From Pseudomonadota bacterium (GTDB lineage: Bacteria > Pseudomonadota > Gammaproteobacteria > Burkholderiales > Burkholderiaceae_D): 5,217 nt of DNA. The stretch lies in contig JAEZLB010000197.1 in assembly GCA_023435945.1 (NCBI GenBank), positions 1 to 5,217 of the forward strand, written 5' to 3'. A model generated the notes under the pieces. It saw nothing but the letters and a program-made list of their open reading frames with translations. It ran no database searches and was not told where the DNA came from. Each line of letters starts with the position of its first letter. The first letter of the stretch is position 1. Positions 1 to 5,217 of this stretch are shown piece by piece. The translations under genes were made by a program, and so were the position numbers.

Positions 1-2208
1 CGTTACAACAAGGTCGTCGACATCTGGGGCAAGACCTCGGACGAAGTCGGCAAGGCGATGATGGACCAGCTCAAGATCGAGCCGGTCACCAAGCGCGACG
101 GCACCGAAGGCACCCAGGAATCGTTCAACGCGATTTACATGATGGCCGACTCCGGTGCGCGTGGTTCGGCAGCACAGATTCGCCAGTTGGCGGGTATGCG
201 CGGCCTGATGGCGAAACCCGATGGTTCGATCATCGAAACCCCGATTACCGCGAACTTCCGTGAAGGTCTGAACGTTCTGCAGTACTTCATCTCCACCCAC
301 GGTGCACGTAAAGGTCTGGCCGATACCGCGCTGAAAACCGCGAACTCGGGTTACCTGACCCGTCGTCTGGTCGACGTAACGCAGGATCTGGTCGTGATCG
401 AAGACGATTGCGGCACCTCCAATGGTGCGTCGATGAAAGCACTGGTTGAGGGCGGTGAGGGTATCGAAGCGCTGCGTGACCGTATTCTGGGTCGCGTTGC
501 TGCGGTAGACGTCGTCAATCCGGAAGATCAGTCCACGTTGTATCCGGCCGGCACGCTGCTGGATGAAGATGCCGTGGAAGAAATCGAACGCCTGGGCATC
601 GACGAAGTGAAGATCCGTACGCCGCTGACCTGCGACACCCGCTTTGGCCTGTGCGTGCAGTGTTATGGCCGTGACTTGGGCCGCGGCTCGCTCGTCAACG
701 TTGGTGAAGCAGTTGGTGTGATCGCTGCACAGTCCATCGGTGAGCCTGGCACGCAGCTGACCATGCGTACCATCCACATCGGTGGTGCGGCTTCGCGTGC
801 AGCGGTTGCCTCTTCCGTGGAAGCCAAGTCCAACGGTACGGTGCGCTTTACTGCCACCATGCGTTACGTGACCAATGGCAAGGGCGACCAGATCGTCATT
901 TCCCGTTCCGGTGAAGTGCTGATCACTGACGACCTGGGCCGTGAGCGTGAACGTCATAAAGTGCCGTACGGTGCGACGCTGCTGGTGAAAGACGGCATGT
1001 CGCTGAAAGCCGGTACTGCGCTGGCCAACTGGGATCCGCTGACACGCCCGATCATTACCGAGTACAGCGGCACCATCAAGTTCGAGAACATCGAAGAAGG
1101 TGTGACCGTTGCTCGCCAGATCGACGAAGTGACCGGTCTGTCCACCTTGGTCGTCATCGACGCGAAACGTCGTGGTTCCGCTGGTAAGACTCAGCGTCCA
1201 CAGGTGAAACTGCTGAACGAGTCGGGCGAAGAAGTAAAGATCGCCGGTACCGAACATCCTGTGACCATTGGTCTGCAGGTGGGCGCACTGATCACTGTGA
1301 AAGACGGTCAGCAAGTGTCGGTGGGTGAAGTGCTGGCACGTATCCCGACCGAATCGCAGAAAACCCGTGACATTACCGGTGGTCTGCCGCGTGTGGCCGA
1401 ACTGTTCGAAGCACGTTCCCCGAAAGATGCCGGTATGCTGGCAGAAGTTACGGGTACGGTTGCCTTCGGCAAGGAAACCAAGGGCAAGCAGCGCCTGGAA
1501 ATCACCGATCTCGATGGCAACAAGCACGAGTTCCTGATTCCGAAAGACAAGCAGGTGCTGGTGCATGATGGCCAGGTGGTGAACAAGGGCGAGATGATCG
1601 TGGACGGCCCGGCCGATCCGCAGGATATTCTGCGCCTCCTGGGTATCGAAGCACTGGCTCGTTACATCGTCGACGAAGTGCAGGACGTGTATCGTCTGCA
1701 GGGCGTGAAGATCAACGACAAGCACATTGAAGTGATCGTGCGCCAGATGCTGCGTCGTGTTCAAGTGGTTGATCCGGGTGATACCACCTACATCACCGGT
1801 GAACAGGTCGAGCGTTCCGAACTGCTGGATGAAAACGATCGCGTGATCGCTGAAGGCAAGATCCCGGCAACTTACGACAACGTATTGTTGGGTATTACCA
1901 AAGCATCGCTGTCGACCGACTCCTTCATCTCGGCCGCTTCCTTCCAGGAAACGACCCGTGTGCTGACCGAAGCCGCGATCATGGGCAAGAAAGACAGCCT
2001 GCGTGGCTTGAAGGAAAACGTCATTGTGGGTCGATTGATCCCGGCCGGTACCGGTTTGGCGTACCACCGTGCCCGCAAGGCCAAGGAAACTTGGGAAGCC
2101 GACGAGCGCAATGCCTTGTTGCAAGCTGAGCAAGCAGCGCGCGAAGCAGCAGAAGCCAGCTTCGTGACTACTTCCAGCGATACGCCGGAAGGCGACGAGC
2201 AGCAGTAA
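1..2208 (+). CDS. rpoC: DNA-directed RNA polymerase subunit beta' (C-terminal 735 residues, 5' end outside window)
   Basis: Beta' forms the DNA-binding clamp and half of the active site of cytoplasmic RNA polymerase. The frame is open from base 1, so the gene begins upstream; the ATG at 58 is internal. Fragment residue n corresponds to E. coli residue n+677: four cysteines at 137, 211, 218 and 221 fall on the zinc ligands C814, C888, C895 and C898. The bridge helix is near residues 92-128 ([20 protein letters not shown]). The first trigger-loop helix ([14 protein letters not shown]) ends at His259, the counterpart of H936. The long insertion of about residues 265-450 matches the SI3 insertion of beta- and gammaproteobacteria, and the second trigger-loop helix begins at [17 protein letters not shown] (455 on). 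The C-terminal part keeps [22 protein letters not shown] and [21 protein letters not shown]. The tail is a variable, charged and Ala-rich extension ending DEQQ, TAA stop. Odd point: residue 258 is Ile instead of the Phe expected there. Inferred to be last gene of the rpoBC unit, since a terminator follows. Confidence 0.98.
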   Translation, partial: RYNKVVDIWGKTSDEVGKAMMDQLKIEPVTKRDGTEGTQESFNAIYMMADSGARGSAAQIRQLAGMRGLMAKPDGSIIETPITANFREGLNVLQYFISTHGARKGLADTALKTANSGYLTRRLVDVTQDLVVIEDDCGTSNGASMKALVEGGEGIEALRDRILGRVAAVDVVNPEDQSTLYPAGTLLDEDAVEEIERLGIDEVKIRTPLTCDTRFGLCVQCYGRDLGRGSLVNVGEAVGVIAAQSIGEPGTQLTMRTIHIGGAASRAAVASSVEAKSNGTVRFTATMRYVTNGKGDQIVISRSGEVLITDDLGRERERHKVPYGATLLVKDGMSLKAGTALANWDPLTRPIITEYSGTIKFENIEEGVTVARQIDEVTGLSTLVVIDAKRRGSAGKTQRPQVKLLNESGEEVKIAGTEHPVTIGLQVGALITVKDGQQVSVGEVLARIPTESQKTRDITGGLPRVAELFEARSPKDAGMLAEVTGTVAFGKETKGKQRLEITDLDGNKHEFLIPKDKQVLVHDGQVVNKGEMIVDGPADPQDILRLLGIEALARYIVDEVQDVYRLQGVKINDKHIEVIVRQMLRRVQVVDPGDTTYITGEQVERSELLDENDRVIAEGKIPATYDNVLLGITKASLSTDSFISAASFQETTRVLTEAAIMGKKDSLRGLKENVIVGRLIPAGTGLAYHRARKAKETWEADERNALLQAEQAAREAAEASFVTTSSDTPEGDEQQ

Positions 2209-2230
2209 AAAGAGTTATATCCGAGCTTGC

Positions 2231-2256
2231 AGCCCCGCTTCGGCGGGGCTTTTTTT
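2231..2256 (+). terminator. Intrinsic (rho-independent) terminator after rpoC
   Basis: A perfect 8-bp stem AGCCCCGC / GCGGGGCT (2231-2238 with 2243-2250) closes a TTCG tetraloop and runs into seven T residues (2250-2256). The C(UUCG)G loop is an exceptionally stable one. It lies 22 nt after the rpoC stop, so it most likely ends the rpoBC transcript and separates it from the str operon. There is no matching A-run on the 5' side, so it should act only on + strand transcripts. Confidence 0.95.
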
Positions 2257-2350
2257 CGGGCTCCGCCTGGGTGTTTTGTCAGTTTGGAACGCTCAAGCGT
2301 TGGCCGATGCGTAACCTGGTCACAGCGGGGAAGCAGGGCGCCAATGTTAG

Positions 2351-2379
2351 TTGACTGCCTGCCGGTCAAAGGATATACT
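2351..2379 (+). promoter_or_regulatory. Predicted sigma70 promoter of the str operon (rpsL-rpsG-fusA)
   Basis: The -35 box TTGACT (2351-2356, 5 of 6 consensus bases) and the -10 box TATACT (2374-2379, 5 of 6) are 17 bp apart, the ideal spacing. Transcription would begin near 2385-2387, giving a leader of about 158 nt before rpsL. The bases after the -10 box are CGCGA, a GC-rich discriminator. In proteobacteria such discriminators go with growth-rate and stringent (ppGpp/DksA) control of ribosomal promoters, so that mode of control is a reasonable inference here. The promoter sits about 95 bp after the rpoC terminator, in keeping with an independent operon. Confidence 0.8.
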
Positions 2380-2385
2380 CGCGAG

Positions 2386-2543
2386 TTCTCGAATTTAAGC
2401 TTGCCCGGGCTTAAGCGTTCTTTGGTCTATTCGCCTTCTGCGACGCTTTTCCCCTATCAGCCAAATCGAATTCGCGCATAAAAGCGCAATAACAGTCCCC
2501 GGATAATCCGGGTTTAGTCATTATTTTGTTGGATTAAAGACCG
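2386..2543 (+). promoter_or_regulatory. 5' leader of the str operon with small hairpins
   Basis: This is the stretch between the predicted start site and rpsL; together with 2209-2350 it forms a 335-bp gap with no convincing gene. Three inverted repeats are visible: TTAAGC / GCTTAA (2395-2400 with 2409-2414, loop containing the palindrome CCCGGG), GCGC / GCGC (2474-2477 with 2484-2487), and CCCGGA / TCCGGG (2498-2503 with 2507-2512, loop TAA). The last is compact and followed by a U-rich stretch, but the U-run is interrupted. The ribosome binding site of rpsL is weak: the best match is GGA at 2531-2533, 10 nt before the ATG. No known riboswitch or leader motif was recognised, so a regulatory role is only a suggestion. 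Confidence 0.4.
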
Positions 2544-2927
2544 ATGCCAACCATCAATCAACTCGTTCGTCGCCCGCGCGTTTCCGCCGTGGTGAAGAGC
2601 AAATCTCCGGCACTGGAAAACTGCCCGCAGAAACGCGGCGTTTGCACCCGTGTCTATACCACGACTCCTAAGAAGCCGAACTCGGCGTTGCGTAAAGTTG
2701 CTAAAGTGCGTTTGACCAACGGTTACGAAGTCATTTCGTACATCGGCGGTGAAGGCCATAACCTGCAAGAGCACAGCGTTGTGCTGCTGCGCGGCGGTCG
2801 TGTAAAAGACTTGCCAGGTGTGCGTTACCACATGGTTCGCGGCGCTCTGGATACCCAAGGCGTTAAAGACCGTAAGCAAGCTCGCTCCAAGTACGGTGCG
2901 AAGCGTGCCAAGGCTGCTAAGAAGTAA
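2544..2927 (+). CDS. rpsL: 30S ribosomal protein S12
   Basis: S12 binds 16S rRNA at the interface side of the small subunit and helps check codon-anticodon pairing in the decoding centre. The 127-residue product is complete and highly conserved, slightly longer than the 124-residue E. coli protein because of a Lys/Ala-rich tail (KRAKAAKK). The start is fixed by the family N-terminus MPTINQLVR, although the Shine-Dalgarno match is poor. Signature segments are [19 protein letters not shown] (34-52) and [20 protein letters not shown] (69-88). Positions linked to streptomycin resistance carry wild-type residues: K43, K88 and P91; D89, the methylthiolation site in E. coli, is present. First gene of the str operon; 134 nt separate it from rpsG. 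TAA stop. Confidence 0.99.
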   Translation: MPTINQLVRRPRVSAVVKSKSPALENCPQKRGVCTRVYTTTPKKPNSALRKVAKVRLTNGYEVISYIGGEGHNLQEHSVVLLRGGRVKDLPGVRYHMVRGALDTQGVKDRKQARSKYGAKRAKAAKK

Positions 2928-2934
2928 TTTAGTG

Positions 2935-3037
2935 TCCGCTGCGTCGTGCGCGACCGCGGAATCGAGTCGACCCCGAACTGGGTCGAGTAAGTGGGTGGTC
3001 TGATGGCCATTCGCGAGTGCCGCAAAAGTGCGGGCTC
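2935..3037 (+). promoter_or_regulatory. Structured rpsL-rpsG spacer, candidate S7 translational operator
   Basis: The 134-nt spacer (2928-3061) is rich in inverted repeats. One is TCCGC / GCGGA (2935-2939 with 2956-2960), which encloses GTCG / CGAC with a TGCG loop (2943-2954). The second is TCGACCC / GGGTCGA (2967-2973 with 2980-2986). The third is CCGCA / TGCGG with an AAAG loop (3020-3033), extended by GAG / CTC at its base. None has a U-run, so they do not look like terminators. In E. coli the rpsL-rpsG intercistronic mRNA is the site where S7 represses its own translation. Position and structure here fit the same role, but I cannot show that the S7 contacts are conserved. Confidence 0.45.
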
Positions 3038-3048
3038 AACTGAAGACT

Positions 3049-3055
3049 GAAAGGA
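3049..3055 (+). promoter_or_regulatory. Ribosome binding site of rpsG
   Basis: GAAAGGA lies 6 nt before the ATG at 3062, a good Shine-Dalgarno match at good spacing. It settles the start of rpsG. It contrasts with the weak site before rpsL in the same operon. Confidence 0.75.
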
Positions 3056-3061
3056 ATAGAA

Positions 3062-3532
3062 ATGCCACGTCGTCGCGAAGTCCCGAAACGGGAAATTCTG
3101 CCGGATCCGAAGTTCGGTAATGTAGAAGTTGCTAAATTTGTTAACGTGTTGATGCTGTCCGGTAAAAAATCGGTCGCCGAGAACATCATCTATGGCGCGT
3201 TTGATCAAATTCAGCAAAAAACCGGCAAGGATCCGCTGGAAGTGTTTACCACTGCTCTGAACAACGCTAAGCCTCTGGTAGAAGTGAAGTCCCGCCGAGT
3301 GGGTGGTGCCAACTACCAGGTGCCTGTGGAAGTTCGCCCGGTGCGTCGTATGGCGTTGTCCATGCGTTGGCTGCGTGAGGCTGCCAACAAGCGCAGCGAA
3401 AAATCCATGCCGTTGCGTTTGGCTGGTGAGTTGTTGGATGCGGCAGAAGGCCGTGGTGGCGCGATGAAGAAGCGTGACGAAGTGCATCGCATGGCAGAAG
3501 CGAACAAGGCATTCTCGCACTTCCGCTTCTAA
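3062..3532 (+). CDS. rpsG: 30S ribosomal protein S7
   Basis: S7 is a primary 16S rRNA binding protein that nucleates assembly of the 30S head and lies beside the E-site tRNA and mRNA exit. The 156-residue product is complete and of the usual family length. The N-terminus [20 protein letters not shown] and a clear ribosome binding site fix the start. The RNA-binding beta-hairpin is at about residues 73-93 ([20 protein letters not shown]), and the C-terminal [16 protein letters not shown] is intact. The gene ends with tandem in-frame stops, TAA then TGA (3530-3535). In E. coli S7 is the autogenous repressor of the str operon, so this protein is the likely effector for the structured spacer upstream. 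Followed after 128 nt by fusA. Confidence 0.99.
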   Translation: MPRRREVPKREILPDPKFGNVEVAKFVNVLMLSGKKSVAENIIYGAFDQIQQKTGKDPLEVFTTALNNAKPLVEVKSRRVGGANYQVPVEVRPVRRMALSMRWLREAANKRSEKSMPLRLAGELLDAAEGRGGAMKKRDEVHRMAEANKAFSHFRF

Positions 3533-3587
3533 TGAACTGGAGGCAGTCCTCGCGGTCAAGAGCAGGGTGCTTCCTCAATACGTAAAT

Positions 3588-3616
3588 TGGACAAACCGGG
3601 TGCACAACTTTGTAAA
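3588..3616 (+). promoter_or_regulatory. Possible internal promoter upstream of fusA
   Basis: In the 128-nt rpsG-fusA spacer, TGGACA (3588-3593, 5 of 6 -35 bases) is followed after exactly 17 bp by TGTAAA (3611-3616, 4 of 6 -10 bases). This could give fusA extra transcription independent of the main operon promoter. The -10 match is moderate and such matches arise by chance, so this is tentative. Elsewhere in the spacer I see only a short GAGG / CCTC hairpin (3540-3551) just after the rpsG stop and no terminator, so readthrough from rpsG into fusA is expected. Confidence 0.3.
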
Positions 3617-3650
3617 AAGTGTCGCTCGGTTTCGTTCGTTAAAAAGACTT

Positions 3651-3654
3651 AGGA
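3651..3654 (+). promoter_or_regulatory. Ribosome binding site of fusA
   Basis: AGGA lies 6 nt before the ATG at 3661 and supports that start, which also matches the conserved EF-G N-terminus. Confidence 0.65.
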
Positions 3655-3660
3655 TTAAAT

Positions 3661-5217
3661 ATGGCTCGCAAGACCCCTATTGAGCGCTACCGTAACATCG
3701 GTATCTCCGCTCACATCGATGCCGGCAAAACCACGACCTCCGAACGTATTCTTTTCTATACGGGCGTAACCCACAAACTGGGTGAAGTGCATGACGGCGC
3801 GGCTACCACCGACTGGATGGAACAAGAGCAAGAGCGCGGCATTACCATTACCTCTTCGGCAGTGACCTGCTTCTGGAAGGGCATGGACCTGAGCCGTCCG
3901 GAGCACCGCATCAACATCATCGACACCCCGGGTCACGTGGACTTCACGATTGAAGTGGAGCGTTCCATGCGCGTGCTGGACGGCGCTTGCATGGTTTACT
4001 GCGCAGTGGGTGGCGTGCAGCCCCAATCCGAAACCGTATGGCGTCAAGCCAACAAGAACAAGGTGCCCCGTCTGGCGTTCGTGAACAAGATGGACCGCAC
4101 CGGCGCGCACATTTTCAAGGTCGGTGCCCAGATTAAGCCCCCCCTCAAGGCAAATCCGGTTCCGGTTGTTGTGCCTATCGGTGCTGAAGACAACTTCCAG
4201 GGCGTCGTCGATCTGATCAAGATGTAGGCGATCGTTTGGGACGAAGCATCGCAAGGCATGAAATTCGAATACGCAGATATTCCGGCGGATCTGGTGGATG
4301 TGGCGAACGAGTGGCGTGAAAAGATGGTTGAGTCCGCTGCCGAAGCCTCGGAAGATCTGATGAACAAATATCTGGAAGAGGGCGATCTGTCCGAAGCCGA
4401 GATCATTGCAGCACTACGTCAGCGCACCATCGCTGGTGAAATCCAGCCTATGCTGTGCGGCTCCGCGTTCAAGAACAAAGGTGTTCAGCGTATGCTGGAC
4501 GCAGTTCTGGACTTCCTGCCGTCGCCGGTTGATATTCCTGACGTTCAGGGTATCGACGAAAACGAACAGCCTGCAACGCGTAAGGCCGACGACAACGAGA
4601 AATTCTCCGCGCTGGCATTCAAGATCATGACCGACCCGTTCGTTGGTCAGCTGATTTTCTTCCGCGTGTATTCCGGCGTGGTGAATGCAGGCGATACCGT
4701 GTACAACCCGGTTAAGGGCAAGAAGGAGCGCATGGGCCGTATTCTGCAGATGCGTGCTAACGAGCGTGAAGAAATCAAAGAAGTGCGCGCTGGTGATATC
4801 GCTGCGGCTGTTGGTCTGAAAGAAGTGACTACCGGCGACACGCTGTGTGATCCTGCTTCCGTGTTCACTCTGGAGCGCATGGTGTTCCCTGAGCCGGTGA
4901 TTTCGCAGGCAGTAGAGCCAAAAACCAAGGCTGACCAGGAAAAAATGGGTATCGCGCTGAACCGTTTGGCAGCAGAAGATCCATCATTCCGTGTGCGTAC
5001 CGATGAAGAATCCGGTCAAACCATTATTTCCGGTATGGGTGAACTGCATCTGGAAATTCTGGTTGATCGCATGAAGCGCGAATTCAATGTGGAAGCGACC
5101 GTTGGCAAGCCGCAGGTTGCTTACCGTGAAACCATCCGTAAGGCGGTGGACGAGGCTGAAGGTAAGTTCGTTAAGCAGTCGGGTGGCCGTGGTCAATACG
5201 GCCACGTGGTACTGAAG
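3661..5217 (+). pseudogene. fusA: Elongation factor G, interrupted by an in-frame TAG at codon 189; 3' end outside window
   Basis: EF-G is the GTPase that moves tRNAs and mRNA through the ribosome after peptide bond formation and, with RRF, recycles ribosomes. The 519 codons seen, of about 700 in the family, start [20 protein letters not shown]. GTPase motifs are in place: G1 AHIDAGKT (17-24), G2 Thr62 in RGITIT, G3 DTPGH (88-92), G4 NKMD (142-145), G5 SAF (268-270). Domain II follows ([16 protein letters not shown]...RVYSGVV), then domain III ([10 protein letters not shown]) and the start of domain IV (GGRGQYGHV at the window end). Codon 189 is TAG, where E. coli and other EF-Gs have Lys in KMKAI; the next codons continue in the same frame without another stop. 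A product ending at residue 188 would lack G5 and domains II-V and could not work. It is labelled a pseudogene from the sequence as given, but a sequencing error or readthrough is possible, since the rest looks well preserved. tuf would be expected downstream. Confidence 0.85.
4225..4227 (+). other. Premature or recoded TAG codon inside fusA
   Basis: The context reads AAG ATG TAG GCG, translated K-M-stop-A. The family has K-M-K-A here, so one A-to-T change of AAG explains the stop. It falls between G4 and G5, at the end of the first half of the G domain. The frame is unchanged on both sides, which rules out an indel. The other three genes ending in the window (rpoC, rpsL, rpsG) use TAA, so TAG is not seen as a genuine stop here, though three genes say little about code use. 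The nearest in-frame ATG codons downstream (4258 and 4324) have no good ribosome binding site, and a restart would still lack G1-G4. Confidence 0.9.

Noticed and set aside
2288..2301. AACGC / GCGTT inverted repeat with TCAA loop after the rpoC terminator
   Set aside because: It is short, lacks a U-run and lies between terminator and promoter, so no function can be argued for it.
2417..2425. boxA-like sequence GTTCTTTGG in the str leader
   Set aside because: It matches only about 6 of 9 bases of the NusB/S10 boxA core and has no boxB hairpin beside it.
2227..2481. 84-codon open frame between rpoC and rpsL
   Set aside because: It runs through the rpoC terminator and the predicted str promoter, has no ribosome binding site and resembles no protein I know; it is a chance frame.
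2825..3559. 244-codon open frame on the minus strand across rpsL, the spacer and rpsG
   Set aside because: It is antisense to two certain ribosomal protein genes and reads as low-complexity, His/Arg-rich shadow sequence.
4140..4230. Idea that the C-run caused a frameshift leading to the TAG
   Set aside because: The EF-G frame is the same before the run, between the run and the TAG, and after the TAG, so no indel is involved.
3655..4254. 199-codon open frame on the minus strand opposite fusA
   Set aside because: It mirrors the codon pattern of fusA and has no family features.
4406..4630. 74-codon + strand frame inside fusA downstream of the TAG
   Set aside because: It is out of frame with the conserved EF-G sequence, which continues in the original frame; it gives no evidence of a frameshift or new gene.

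Overview
The window is a piece of a proteobacterial chromosome, most probably a betaproteobacterium. It holds the junction between the end of the rpoBC transcription unit and the start of the str operon, in the order rpoC (3' part) - rpsL - rpsG - fusA (5' part), all on the + strand. The class call rests on the proteins. S12 begins [14 protein letters not shown] and S7 begins [20 protein letters not shown], both betaproteobacterial in style. RpoC carries the large insertion inside the trigger loop that beta- and gammaproteobacteria share. I cannot name the genus. This is housekeeping DNA: I see no mobile element, CRISPR array, tRNA, rRNA or accessory system.

Layout. Positions 1-2208 encode the C-terminal 735 residues of the RNA polymerase beta' subunit, with bridge helix, second zinc site, trigger loop and C-terminal clamp parts. 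A textbook intrinsic terminator (2231-2256) closes that unit. A near-consensus sigma70 promoter (2351-2379) then starts the str operon, with a leader of about 158 nt containing small hairpins. Ribosomal protein S12 (2544-2927) follows, then a 134-nt hairpin-rich spacer, ribosomal protein S7 (3062-3532), a 128-nt spacer with a possible weak internal promoter, and elongation factor G from 3661, which runs off the window at 5217. The genes belong together: S12 forms part of the decoding centre, S7 organises the 30S head, and EF-G drives translocation.

The main anomaly is in fusA. Codon 189 is TAG (4225-4227), exactly where a conserved lysine (AAG) is expected, and the same frame then continues open for 330 codons of clear EF-G sequence. 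The stretch just before it also has several non-conservative residues, including a Pro-Pro pair in a 7-C run. A sequencing or assembly error, a broken copy backed by a second fusA elsewhere, or stop-codon readthrough or recoding would all fit; the first two are the most economical. A second oddity is an isoleucine in the RpoC trigger loop where phenylalanine (E. coli F935) is expected, next to the catalytic-loop histidine. I found no evidence of a previously undescribed system.
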